In this document: positions 34,508 through 47,800 of the stretch, in pieces | Layout: each line of letters begins with the position of its first letter | Numbering within the stretch: the first letter of the stretch is position 1 | From: Tubulanus polymorphus | Taxonomy: Eukaryota > Nemertea > Palaeonemertea > Tubulaniformes > Tubulanidae | Length of the DNA stretch: 64,000 nucleotides | NCBI RefSeq assembly: GCF_964204645.1 | Contig: NC_134026.1 | Location: 1,736,001 to 1,800,000, forward strand | Direction: 5' to 3' | Program-made: the position numbers and the translations under genes | Notes under the pieces: generated by a model | What the model was told of the DNA's origin: nothing | Databases searched by the model: none | Seen by the model: the letters and a program-made list of their open reading frames with translations, nothing else

Positions 34508-35535
34508 TCAGTTATACTGGGGACGGTCAATTCCTAAACTGTCCCATTTGATCCATGATAATCGAGCCGTCAAATCTGTAAAGTATGATTTTAAAGATTT
34601 AAGAAAAAAATCTCTGAAGAAACTTCGGTCTTATGAACTACCGCGGTGATTATTTTAGGATAAAAAATTAACGGTTTTAGTAGACTTTCTGTAGCATTGA
34701 AAACCACAATATTTTCCTTAAAAAATAAGTGATAATTTTGCTATCAAAATGATGAGATTTTCTGGCGAAGCAAAGTAATGTCCAAACGTGAGCAAAATTA
34801 TTGCGACAACAACAGAAATCATGAGAGTTTAGAAATTATTTTTTTCGAATGATTTTGATCCCAAACTCAAACTTTGAACAATCAAGAAAGGTGAACAATC
34901 ACGAAGTATTTTACAACAGGTAAATAATTGATAAATTCTTTCAACTTGGTTTTAAACTTACCACTTGTGTTCCACTCGACAGTGTTTTTGGCGCTTCCTT
35001 TCAATGATTTATCGATGTACTCAAGTGGAGGTCTTCCGGATAATAGAATATCTCTTAATAACGCTATGTAAGCTATTGCCAGGCGTAAAGTATCAATTTT
35101 TGAAAGTCGTTTCTCGTACGGAAATGTAGGAACGTGTAAGCGCAGTTCCTCGAATGCAGTATTGATGCTCATCATTCGTTTTCTTTCCCTGATATTCGCG
35201 GCGTGTCGTTGTACTCGGTAAGGTCCGTGATAAGTGTACGTGAAATTACAATGTCCGCGATCGGGACCGAATCCGTCACTGTCGGGCGATGCAGCTGTCA
35301 TATAACCCTGCCCTAACTGGCCGTACACACATGAAGGCGAAGGTTCGATCCCCAAACCGCCCGTGTTATCGGCGCCCATACACGGACCAAACATCGCGCC
35401 CTGACCAGTTCGGCCGCAGTCCTCATATTCCTGTTCAAAATGCGACAGCGCCTCGTTGTTGTTGTTAAACGAATTCTTATGGCGACAACTTTCTCTAAAA
35501 TTCACTATATTATCATTCATGATGTTGACTGTCAA
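34508..35535 (-). CDS. Ptf1a/Fer-family bHLH transcription factor (Fer2-like)
   Basis: Two exons give 213 residues: 34962-35535 and 34508-34575. Residues 1 to about 105 are low-complexity and carry no known domain. The bHLH begins at [19 protein letters not shown] and continues through [20 protein letters not shown] to [18 protein letters not shown]. The YEKRLSK and TLRLAI blocks place it in the Ptf1a/Fer group; the fine assignment to Fer2 is from memory of insect proteins and less sure. Such factors dimerise with E proteins and bind E-boxes, often in neural or neuroendocrine cells. A GTAAGT donor after WNTSG leads to a small final exon that ends with [16 protein letters not shown]. Without splicing the frame would run on to an unrelated tail. 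Both Met1 and Met6 could start translation. Confidence 0.9.
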
Positions 35536-35670
35536 ATAGAGCTGCTCACACCGGCACGCTATAAAATTGGGTAAAACTGTTGATGTCAGGAACTCTCAGC
35601 TCCAGATTTTGAGCCGATACTCGGTGAGGCAAGACTTCCAAGTGAACCTGTCAACCGCAGAAACCGTTCA

Positions 35671-35678
35671 TATTTATA
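35671..35678 (-). promoter_or_regulatory. Candidate TATA box of the bHLH gene
   Basis: TATAAATA on the minus strand, about 136 bases before the start codon at 35535. Spacing fits a short 5' leader. Confidence 0.4.
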
Positions 35679-38600
35679 CCGGGATAAATTCTTTCAGAAG
35701 TTTCTGCTCGCCGTCACTTTCAACTGGTCTTATCCAATTAGCTGCTGATGACAGGGTGACGGATTAAACAGTGCTAGCGGGGAGCCGGGAAACTGATCAA
35801 TATGGAGAGAAACCCAACCAAAGCCAAACCTCTCCAAACACAAAACATCAACGCCAGGGGTTGAATTATTCCTATTGATTTTGACACTTCTCTATGAGAC
35901 GTACTTCCTCAAGTACCACTTGTTCTTCGACGCGAAGAAGGCGGGGTTACCGTGGCTTAATGGTCATTGGTCAGCCGGTTGCAGAGATCTCAGGGACATC
36001 GCGGCTTCGAGATGGAAAATTGTCCGTGAGTCGGGGACAAACCCAGGGACAAGTGAAAAAAACTTTTAAGAGCATTAGTGTACAAGCAGAATTTATGTTT
36101 TGGTCGATACAATCACAAAGATTTCACGAGAAAATTTTCGTTCTAAATGATATCCAAAATACTGTGTACAGATATTTGAGGTGATATTTTCAAACATTTT
36201 AAGATTTTAAGAATTCGTTCCGAAGAATGTATAAGAAAAAGGCCGTCCCGTCGTGAGTGCGTATCAATCTAAATAGGGTTAGTCTTGAGAAACCAAGATC
36301 TAAACGACGTAAAGCAAGACGTTTCAGTATTTAAACTATAGCATAACTGTAAGGAAGAAAGTAATGAATACCGAGTCCGAATAGATATTGATTTTCACGC
36401 ATTTTGTCAGATATATTTCAAACCTTTAAGATTATTCAAAGACATGATATTGATAGAATTGAACTTCATTTGTCTCGGCGTCCCTATTCACCTATTCAAA
36501 TGGGTGATAGATAATGGCAATATTTGTAGTTCATAACTCTGAGGGGGGGTTGGTTAAACGACAGGGCGTCTCTGACAATAGGATCAAGAGGAACAGAAAT
36601 ATTGTAATGATGTAACAATCTCTAACCGCGATCTAATTTTATTTAGGAAAGTGTTAAAATGAATTGTATTTCTTCCGCAATCTCGAACATCTCATTGTCA
36701 CAATCACAGTTGAACTATATGGAAGATTCGGTAACCTCAGCCGTGGGGGTTCCTTTTAGGGTAGTCACGTGTATCTTAATCCATTAATCCACGACACGTG
36801 ACTTCACCTCTCGTATGAAATACCCGGAACGTCTTACATAAGCTAAGAGCTGCACTTGTCGACAATTCTTGAATTCAGGAAATATCGTTGACAAACAAAG
36901 GAAATTCGAAGGGATTCCTTTAAGTATTTCTTTTGTTTTATTCCAAACGCGGATTTGTGACGGATTTTTTTTCAGTCTTGGCGCGCGGAATCGTTGTATG
37001 TTGTTATTGCCGGTATCCGTTTCGACCGACACGTGTTTTACTGTGACTGTCGCACGCGCGAAAAAAATAAATCACGCGTTGAACCGTCGGTGTGGGGTTT
37101 CCTTCACAATTCAAATAATAGAACGCGAATGGTTAAAATGAGGGGTTTCAGTGGGGGAAACAACGAGTTAAGAACATAAGAGATCCGGGCAATTAACCAG
37201 CTATTAACGACTAATAAACGACCGTGGATTAGCTCAATAGAAGCCGGTCAAAGATGCCCGGAGAAGATGCCGTATATTTTCTCAAGATGCGTGCTGTCCA
37301 CTCAACCGTATACCACTCCGGTATTAAAGAATTATCGCGTACTCATTCAATGCAAAGTTCAACTTCTTATAATGAGTTCATATTTAATTCTATCAAAAAT
37401 TCATAAAGATCTATAGTCTTTATATGAATTTTTGATTCTATTCATTGACCAATTTTTACAAATATTGTATTTATTTGTTTATTATAGTGACATGTACATC
37501 GTATATAAATACGAATATAAGATGTAGATACAATAACCAGCCATAATTCAGACCTATTAAATATAAGAAATGAATTACATTTTACGCACGAATACATAAA
37601 AAGAATGTTTCTGCAAAACTAATAGTTACAAAATTGGATTTAGATATATTTGTAAGATGAATTTATGACTATAGACTTTCACTTTGTACACGAACTAATT
37701 CTTCATGATTTGAATCTATTTTAGTTTTGTTCGGGTGGATTTGTTCACAATACATTTGATATAAAAGTGGATCGGTGGAACCATTGACATTTCATTACTG
37801 ATTTATGAAAATAATCTTGGGAACAATCACGTAAAATAAAGAGGAGTTTATTCTGACCGAGACAATAATCGTTTTTGAGAAATCATTTTTTTCTTCGATA
37901 TCTAGTGTGAAGATATCAGATAGAATTTCTATCATACTACAGAATGAAGGAAGTAGATTCAGATTTATGACTGCTGTTCTGGTAAAATTGCCTTGGACAC
38001 GGCGCTGTGGAGACACAAGACATCACAGTCTGTAAATGACAAGCAATTATAGCTGTTTGACTGAGGATAATGTTACGTCAAGGCGTGGCGTCAACCCGCA
38101 TAGCTCTGATTACATATCTGAATAGATTATGAAAATAATATCTTCTGTAGACGAAAAGGGAAAAGCATTCTTGATATTATATTTCCTTAGCTATATATAT
38201 ATATATATACTTATATGCTATGTTATAAACTTTTCATTGAAATGTATCCTTTAAATTGTGACTGACAGGCCTACAATAGATAAATTGCAATTTCAAAATC
38301 TCATTTTGGTCCCAGTTTCAAATCAAAGTCAAATCGTCGGAGAAATGAACATATTCTACGTAAACAAATTGAAATCTAAGAGTTATGAATCTATCTAATC
38401 AGTTTCTATTCAGCCCATTATCGGCCGATTATAGTTCCGAGATCAAGATGAAAGTGTTGACCACAGATACAGAGAGCGCGGTTCATTGAAAAATCTCAGT
38501 TTGATTGATGAACGATTTCCAGTTAATTTCTCTTTCATACAGTTGTTGTTACTAATGCCGGCAGAGTAAGTCACCTCCCAGGGTGTCCGTTGGTTTGGTG

Positions 38601-40671
38601 TCCTGGAAGTCCCGCGGTCTTCGATACATTTTCTCACTAAATGACTGAACGAGTGATCGCCGACCCATCCCAAAACAAGAAGTTAATTATCACACCCTTG
38701 GGGGCCAATTTCAGCGACGACACTTGACAAGTGTTCTCTTAGCGGACTAGTGTTTATCTCTAAGGACCTAACATCATCCGTTATCATCCACACCCCACCC
38801 AGCGCCCAGGGCGTTAGAATGATTGTTCCATTAACTGGCCATTGACACTGGAACGGACCGGTACGCACGTCTCGGCCTCGGATACAGACCTGTGATATAT
38901 ACACGCGTGCACGGATTAATGACACCGTTGTCAAGTATTAATCTACCATATTTAATTATAAAACTGACTCGCCGTTTTCACCACCGCAGTTTGTCTGACT
39001 GGACAATGTGTTTTCGACGAGTTTCTGTCAGATCACACTAGATGTCAAATCCAACACAGATTTCTTACCAAATCTGTTCGAGAATGATCGTGTGTTGAAA
39101 TCTTTTTCTTGAAGTTGCATCCACAGATTAAAGAATCCGCTGATAACGTCTGACGGTGTCTTTGTTTATCAATTTCATCTCTACATGTATATTCGAGAAA
39201 AAAAAACCTGAAGTCGCGGCCTACATCGATCTAGTTCACCCCAAAATTTCGAAATCGTACAGTAAACCCACTTTTACAACCTCGGCCGAAAACGAAACCA
39301 TTCTTGTGACTTCCTCATGTATTTCCCCCCTTAACTCATGAACTACAAACCTTAGACCAATTTTTCCGGTGTCAGTTAGCCCGAGTTAGGCGAAGTTTAC
39401 TGAATATGTGTTTTCGGTTTGTAGGAGAAAATCCCAAATCTTCAAAGTAGGTAAAATCACCCTGAATTTTACAAGAACATTTCAAATCATCAAATGGTTT
39501 CACGATATGATTTTATAAAAAATTTGAATTTTTTTTATAAGCCGTAAAAATAGATAAAATATAAAACAGTTAATGTATTTCGACGTTTTTAGGATTTGCA
39601 AAATGACTTATTAAGGCGTATTTTACTAAAACCTCTATTGTAGATGTAGTGTACTCAGACATCGTGGATACCATTGAACTGCTGGCACAGTCTCAATACA
39701 GGAAAACAGTCCCAAATCATAAATAAGTAAGAATTAACTCAGATTTCGTATGACTTGTGTATTACAAACAGAAGCATGGAAAATATTCAAGTTTGTACAT
39801 CATCTTACAGATATTTACAGAAATGACAATACTTCAGCGGCATTTCTATCTAGCGCGCCATCTACAGGGCATTAAGCGCATTAACTTAGGCAATATCGTG
39901 ACCTAAAAACTAAATTGCTTAGCTTGGCAGTGGTTTCATCGGACGAACAAATCTAACAACAAAACTATCTAACTTTTACATAGTTGATTTTATGTATAAA
40001 ACATTCATTCACGTAATTCAAGAATTACTACATTTTAAAACTGTCAATAAATTCAATTACCAGGACATTGATTATTACGCTTTGAGACTAACATTTGTCC
40101 AAATGCATGTAACAAGATATGATTTTCTGGAATTTGTCATCCATAATTCAGCGTACGTTAATCTATGCAATCAAAAGCATAAATGATGATATAGTTTTAT
40201 TAGAATGGACTTGAAGTACGTTTACAGAGAATCGAGCATTTTCGCAATCAACGAAATCACAATATCCACCATTATTATCAACCAATAAATAAAGGATGAT
40301 ACCCATGAATTTCATATTAATATATTCAGAAACAAGGTCGCGGTAAAATGCAGTAGCCTCTAGCCTAGATTTTGATATGAAGTATATCGGGACATGAATG
40401 AACACAAAGGGCTCCGTATAGGTAGGCACACTGCCAACAACATTAGTACGAAAGGCTTGAATATAAATCAAGATTCCTTTAGAAATGATGCCAAAAAACA
40501 GTTGACAGTCACTGGAACTGGAATAGTAGTATAATTATTGCAATTTCACATCTCGAAATACCATAGAGAGATCTAGTGAAACTATCTCGGCAAAAACATC
40601 TTACAACGATCAAAACATGTGTCCCATTCCTGCCACTCTATATTCAACGAAATAGACTAAAATTATCGATA
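35679..40671. other. Long gene-free upstream region of the bHLH gene
   Basis: About 5 kb with no recognised coding exon or RNA gene. Some parts are less AT-rich than the rest of the window (about 36,940-37,300 and 38,560-39,350). A hairpin lies at 37390-37440 and a TA run near 38190-38208. Long gene-free flanks are usual for developmental transcription factors and may hold enhancers, but I see no decisive site. The PPM1G poly(A) signal (minus-strand AATAAA) is at 40196-40201. Confidence 0.45.
37390..37440. repeat. Short hairpin
   Basis: TCAAAAATTCATAAAGA on the left pairs with TCTTTATATGAATTTTTGA on the right, with a two-base bulge and a loop of about seven bases. Confidence 0.5.
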
Positions 40672-43600
40672 TTAAGACGCTTCACTATTGCTAGTATTAA
40701 CTGTACAATCTTGTTCATCCAAACTGCCACTAGGTGTCTCTAGTTTTTGTCGTTTGTTCTCAGCTGCTGTTACTGGTGATGATTCTGTGTTATCATTAGA
40801 ACAGTCTATATCATCAGACGGACGTTTCTTCGACGGATTAAACTGAACGATAATACACGTCATATTATCACAACCGGTTCCGTCTGTGAAGTGCGCATCC
40901 GGCGCCAAAACCTTCATAAAAAGCTGAAAAATTTCAAAACAATAATCAGACTCTGAATCATCATCATCATCATCATCAATATTACAACAAGTGGTAATTA
41001 AGAATACGATAGCAAACCTGTTCGCATATCGTTGATAATTTAGCTGGATTCTCTTGTATCAGTTCTTTGTGTATGTAATCAACAACCTCCTGACTAGACA
41101 TAGAATTCCTGAAAAACATTCCGACAAATTATTATCACAACGACTCAAATTTCGGTTAAACATGTGCCTGCGGTTAAACAACATACCATATTCCATCGCA
41201 TGCTACAACCATGAATTCATCATTAGGAGTTAGTTCAGCAGTTAGTATATCTGGAAGTGGTGATATCATCTGCTCTTTCAGTGGAAGATCTGTGTTATAT
41301 TTATATATGTGGTCACCTGTAGTATAAGAAGTAGCCAAGGATAAACTCGCGCCGTGGCCGCACAAGTCAATAAAATAAGATCTAAATATGAGATAGTTCA
41401 AGATGCTTCGACCGATTTAAGCCCTATTTTGGTAGTAATTCTGAACTGTGGAGAGAGGGTTCAATTCCACACTTTAATTTAAGATTTACCCAGTAACACA
41501 TAAATCAAGCCCAAATATCTAATAGAGAAAACACTGTCATTCTGTCTCTTACCGAGCGCTCTCGATAGATTCAATCCAGCGTTAACTCTTCCATCTGAAG
41601 TAACGACGCCACCTGCTTTAGTAATACGATCCGATTCGACTTTATCTTCCGGTTTATGATCGATAGACATATCTACCGCTTTACCACCACGACACAGAAC
41701 ACACCGCGAATCACCGACGTTAGCTACGAACAGCTTCTTTTCTCTGAGCAAACACAAAACAGCTGTAGTACCACTACCATACGCTGGCTACAATTATAAG
41801 AAAATTACACATTTAACTTATCCAGACCTTACATAAAATTTTGGGTAACGCAGTCATAAAAATCGGTAAACTACATAGAATTCTGTCTAATTTACTACCT
41901 CATCTTCTTTAGCCAACATTTCCTGAGTCATATATAAACGTTCACCTTCATCCGTTAACATCTCATCGTCATCGTCATCATCGCCTTCTTCTTCGCTGAG
42001 AAAAATTGAATTTGAATTTAATTACGAAACAGATCTAGAGCAGCGAGCGAATGATATCAACAAGCTAATATAATCGTTACCCTTCATCGTCGTCATCATC
42101 ATCATCTACATAATCCTGATCACTGTCACTAGAATCATCATCACTATCATCATCATCATCATCGTCGTCAATGATATCTTTGATGAGAAGAGCTGTTTTA
42201 GAGCTTGTACTCGGTTCACACTATAATACATAACACATATGTAAAACCATTAGCATTTTATCTTGAAACAGATTTCAATTTAACAGTAAAACTTGCGTAA
42301 GTCGGATCGCTGTTAGTCCCGCTAGTCCAAAGGATTTTCAAGTACTAGATTATAACCTCATGCATCACGTGTCTACAGAAAAATGTATCGAAGGACCATC
42401 GACCATTCAAATCTTTTTTGAAATATCATAGATTCTGAATATCACGAACCTCATCCGATGTTGAGCTGCATTCTGCTACTGAATCCAAATTTTTACTATC
42501 AGTCGGGAGTTTTTCTTTCACTTCTGCCGGGGCGGAATCATTTTTATCATCAGACGTACTGCTACTAGGTTCATCCGTCGGGAGTTTTGACGATGTGGAT
42601 TTACTATTTTCCATTTTGATCGATTCGGCGCTTTGTTCCGAGACGTCAACATTATCACCATTCATATCAGGTTTTGCGTGTCCGTTTATGAGAGCAGGTT
42701 TTGATTGTTCCGTATCTTTCTTCGCTTCAGCTTCCGAGTCTTCGTCCTCAATAATTGTTTGGTATTTGGCGCGTAGTTGCTGAATCGGCATTTTAGCTTC
42801 CTCGATCAGTTTGGCGGGATCAATAGATTCTAGAAAATACCGAAAACCGGAGGAAATTACGTTTAGATGGTTATGTTATTTCGAAAGAAGATCTAACAAT
42901 CACTATCATCAGTTGTGAAGGATCAGTTGTAAAGGATCAGTGATAGGTTCTGAAGAGAGTTTTTATGCTTTTCTAATGTTTCTTCATTGTTGTAGCTAGG
43001 TTTTAGCATTTGTTCGGAGAAAAACTCTTCTCCCAAAATAAGATTAATTGAAATCGTTGATTAGATGAATTCATATATGCACTGATAAGTTGATTCATTT
43101 CAAACTCTTTGATTAGATTAATTAGCATAGTAAATTATGGGAAAATCATTTAGAAATTACAAAAAAAAGAAATTTAACCAATTTTAAATGTAAATGTTTT
43201 GTTTAATTATGAACAGACCATCGATTTCTTCATCTTCAAACATTCCACTTATTGTTCGTAATTCACGGAGAATGTCATCTTTCAGAAGATTGGCGTCGAA
43301 TTCTAGGAAAGATTCTTCTAAAGCTTTTTCCAAATTTCCCTCTTTATAAGTCGGCATCTTTTTGATAAAATCTGGTAAATGCATCGCGCAATACTGAGCA
43401 ACTTCAGCACCTTTTTCAGAGAAAAAAAAAACACATGTATAAACAATTTCATTTCATGGTATCATCATAGGCGTCCCCAGGAATTTTCATAGGGGGTTCG
43501 AATAAGCATCAATCCAGTAGGCCCATCCACAATGTTGGGTGTTTGGTGGGCCTTCCCCAAAAAACTTTGTGAAAATTGGAGGCTTTAGCTGGAGACATTC

Positions 43601-44129
43601 ACCAGGCTCTAAATGAATCATTTAGAGTTAAAAGTCTAGTCAAATCGGCAAGAAAAATCTTGAACATTGGTTACATAGTATCTTGAGAAGTTAGCTATAT
43701 CGAAAAGGGGGTGCGTTAGCTGCCCCCGCACCCCATATATTATTTTAAATCTATAAACCCCATTATGAGATCGATTGCTTTAATTTCACACATGTTTGTG
43801 GCGATTTCCTTTCAATACAATACCTCCATGCCCGTCGTACACTGCGAATAGTGAAGTATTTGTATCCGAGTCAAAATCTGGGCAGCAGCTATGGGCGTCC
43901 TAGAAAATAATTGTGGCTAAGATAATTATTGGTTGATTGATTTTTTGCCAATATCCAAATTAGCTTGAAGTATTCAATACAATTCAATTAAAATTGTTGA
44001 CCAGACCGGCTTCCCTACCTCTTGCGAGGCTCTCCAGCCCTGCATACTCGAGACTCCATACGAATAACTACCAGTCTCTTTATCAAATGATATCTTATCG
44101 GTTATAGGAGCAGATAAATACGACCCCAT
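40672..44129 (-). CDS. PPM1G: PPM1G, Mg2+/Mn2+-dependent PP2C protein phosphatase
   Basis: Ten exons give 567 residues (human 546): 44019-44129, 43824-43899, 43219-43410, 42450-42829, 42081-42220, 41899-41995, 41553-41787, 41187-41316, 41018-41108 and 40672-40923. PPM1G is a nuclear Ser/Thr phosphatase linked to spliceosome assembly and histone dephosphorylation. The PP2C blocks are [57 protein letters not shown] and [11 protein letters not shown], including the metal-binding aspartates. Exons 4-6 insert a long acidic domain into the catalytic domain, as is typical of PPM1G: serine/glutamate-rich, then Asp and Glu runs. The first residues, MGSYLS, carry a potential N-myristoylation glycine. 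The tail has a KKRPSDD stretch and a later KRQK that could serve as nuclear signals. Divergent from NRBP. Confidence 0.97.
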
Positions 44130-44805
44130 AGTGATGTATAGTAATCAAAATCGTCGAAATTGTTTTATATTTTATTTCATTCACGTATTTCGCGGGACTG
44201 GAATATAGTTGGGAAATCCCTCCAATTCGTCATGCAATATGACGTCATTATGTGGCACCGCGTATTTGATTATTTCTTTATCGGGCTTCGAATTGACTGC
44301 TGCAACCGGCACTATCATCGATCAGTCCATGGACGTATAAACTAGTTTATACGTCCATGATCAGTCGAGCAAATGAAAGAAATATTAATCAACACTGCAT
44401 TATGATTTTTCAGTATATTTGTTCTTTTTTAATGCATAAATCAAAATCCATTTTATTTCAAATGATATATTATTTACTTTTCATTCGTTCCTTGCTAAAT
44501 TTGAAATATAAAAAATCATCACCACCAATTAACATTATTTATAGAAAATGTGAGATACAAAGTGGAGGGTAAACTTCAAATATTTAGGTTCGAAGAAATA
44601 GTTGGCATATGCGGGATTCGAAACTACTATCAAATACGCGAAGCCAGCCTGAAGCGTTCTCCATTTTTCACTTCCTGGTTCCTCGTCATTCGTCATTCTT
44701 TATTCCTCATGCTGCTGTCTTTCATCGCAGTTTCTTAGTAAAACCACCATCGGAGACGGTTTTTACCCGATCCGGTAAATTCACAGTTACTCGTTTGTCG
44801 TCGCG
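44130..44805. promoter_or_regulatory. Shared upstream region of PPM1G and NRBP
   Basis: Divergent region of 676 bases with a perfect 32-bp palindrome at 44328-44359. No TATA box is obvious. Confidence 0.45.
44328..44359. repeat. Perfect 32-bp palindrome
   Basis: Each half is CATGGACGTATAAACT or its exact complement, with no spacer (centre ACTAGT at 44341-44346). It lies about 200 bases upstream of PPM1G and 450 upstream of NRBP. Confidence 0.9.
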
Positions 44806-47800
44806 ATGACTGGCAGTAAGTCGAGCAATGATCCTGAACCGCACCATTCGTCAGAACACGATAGTGGCGAAGATTCAGAGGACGAGAGCGAAATTTTGGA
44901 AGAAAGCCCGTGCGGAAGGTGGCAAAAAAGACGCGAAGAGGTTTGTTATCTTTGAATAATTGATTTAAACATCATTAATGAGTTTAACAAGATTAGATTA
45001 ACAAGAATGTGTAATATGTGGTGGTATGGTGTGCACTGGGCAAGTTTGTGCATCTGATCTGTGTAACCACTGCCCTGGCAGGGCGGGTCCGACGTGGCCC
45101 ATTACCAGACAGGCTGTAATTGTTCTGTATAAGCCCTTTCAGTACCATCTGTTTTATACAAAAACATGTTGTTAGTTATTGATTTTGTTTAAGAAATCAG
45201 TAAAAAGTGATATTTTAGATTTTATACACATTAATTAAGTCATGTTTTACATTTTATTCCTAATAGATTCAGCAACGAGACATTCCAGGCATTGACAATG
45301 CGTTCCTGGCTATGGATACTGAGGAAGGTGTGGAAGTTGTATGGAATGAGGTCCAATTCTCAGAAAAGAGAAATTTTAAAGCACAGCAGGTAGGCCTAGG
45401 TTTATATTTCGATTATGGTGAAATATTGCAAAATCTGCCATAGTTTACCCAATGAGTTTAAGACGAGTAAAAATCCCACAATAGGCCTATGTGAATGAAT
45501 CTAAAAAGTTAATTTAAAAATATTAGAAATATTTTGGGTGGTTGTTACCACCCTTCTTCAGTCTAAAAGGAAATATTTCTAATATCTTTAAATAAACTTT
45601 TTAGATGCATTCATATAGGCCTATTGTGGGATTTTTACTTGTCTTATCACGGATTGAACTGGTTGGTTAATGAGAATTATTTAATAAGAAAACCAAACAC
45701 TGTCTGATTCAAGCATTTTGAAATTGTGTCATGAAATGATGCACTATAAAAAGAGAAGAGAAATCCAGGAAGTTTCCTGTTTTAATGTGAAAGGCTTTTA
45801 TTCTGAACGCAATCATTTGAATTACTTGAAAAACATACATTTATACAAGGATATAAGATATAGTTTTTTAGTGAAAATAGTTGTTTAGGCCTAAATAGAT
45901 TCACATAGAAAAGCTTCCAGTTATTGGAATTTAATTAGGTTAAGCCTACTGTATATTTTCAACAAACCAAATAATAATGAATTATGTGAAACTAGATAAT
46001 TATATGAATTGTATGAAATGGATTTCGAAGCTGTGAAGTCAAATATTTTGTTGTTTTTTTTTTAGGAAAAGATAAAGCATGTGTTTGACAATTTAATCCA
46101 ACTTGAACATCCCAACATTGTAAAATTCCACAAATATTGGACCGACAAAACTATGACAGATAAACCGAGGGTATGTAAACTCACACTTATTGTATACAGC
46201 TGTTAGTGTCGAGTGGTATTTGTTTGGTATATAATGTATTTTTGTGTAGTACATGATGTATTTTTGTGTTGTATATATAATGTATTACAGTTGTGTAACT
46301 TCTGTCTGTATTCTATGAATTTAGGTTATCTTCATAACGGAGTACATGTCATCTGGTTCTCTGAAACAGTTTCTAAAGAAAACTAAGAAGAATGCCAAAA
46401 CGTTGAAGGTAGATTTAAAGCAATATTAAAAAAGGGGGTTCCTTTAGGGGTTAAATAGTTAGATTGAGATGGCTCTCACTCTCATTAGCTCTGTGACATC
46501 GTTCTAAGCTAATGTCGTTGTTTTCTGCTCCCTCTTTTCTGAGATGAATTTCAGTTAGGTGACGCTTTCTGATATTACGCAGGTAAGACTTATTTTAGTT
46601 AACAACCTTTTCTAGATTCAAGTGATTACTGATATATGTATTTTGTATGTTTCCGGTAACTAGGCGTGGCATCGATGGACTACTCAAATTTTGTCTGCTC
46701 TGAGGTTATTATCCAATGATTATCCGTTGAACTCAGATTTCTATTGTCTGTATATTTGAGTTTGGAGTAAATTGAATTATACTTCATTTTCAGTTACTTG
46801 CATTCCTGTGATCCGCCAATTATCCATGGCAACCTTTCTTGTGATACAATATTTATTCAGCACAACGGTCTCATCAAAATTGGTTCAGGTAATTAAAAAT
46901 GTCATGTTTATACTTGGATACATAGTTCCGTATTAAAGCTACTGATTTCACATGAGGAAATGTTTCATGTTTTACAGTTGCTCCTGATGCTATTCACAAC
47001 CACGTTAAAACTTGTCGCAGTAGCGCGAAAAACATCTATTACATAGCTCCGGAATATGGGGGTAAGAAATCTCTGACTTATAACTCCAGTTCTGACCGAC
47101 AGCACCTCACTTTCAGTTATATATCATCATCTTTAAAGAGTAAGGCTTTCAATGAAAATGAACACTAACCCTATCGTAAAAGAGAGAATCATATATTGTT
47201 TTGAGGTGCTGCTCGGTGATTGATATCAATCTGACAAATTTTGCGCAAAATTATCGCATGATGAAATCTGTTTTCAGGTCTCAACTAAAGCTCCTACATA
47301 AAGCGGACACAATATTTCAATTTGACATTATTTGACAAATTTTTCATAGTTACACCTTTTAAGAGGAAATTGATTGACACGAGAAAGAAGGAAATGTGGA
47401 GATAAATGTAGTTAGTTGAGGCGTGTGATTGTATATAAATGGGTCTATGATGTGTTTCTCTTCCTACAGGTTCTGCTCCCGTTACTACCGCCGTAGATAT
47501 TTATTCATTTGGAATTTGTGCGTTGGAGGTAATTAAGACTTATTAAAAAAAAAAAAACGAACAAACGAAACCAACCAAATTCCGGCTGGTGCTCTGTGCT
47601 CTTACCTACCTACACATCAAATTCCAATTTCTGTTATCGGTCTGAGTGTATTTAAGCACTAATAGCTCGGACTAAAACCTCTGGTAATGAATGAAATCAA
47701 TTCGATAAGCGTGAAATTGGTTGTTGATTTATATGTACATATACACACACTGAGATCAGTGTGTGTATATATACATATGAATTCAAAGACTGGCAAAATG

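Noticed and set aside
34458-34649. Plus-strand frame with a basic C-terminus
   Set aside because: It lies opposite the final exon of the bHLH gene, which has a good acceptor, the correct phase and a conserved-looking peptide.
40955-40981. ATC/CAT trinucleotide run in a PPM1G intron
   Set aside because: Short simple repeat in an intron; unremarkable next to the Asp codon runs in the neighbouring acidic exon.
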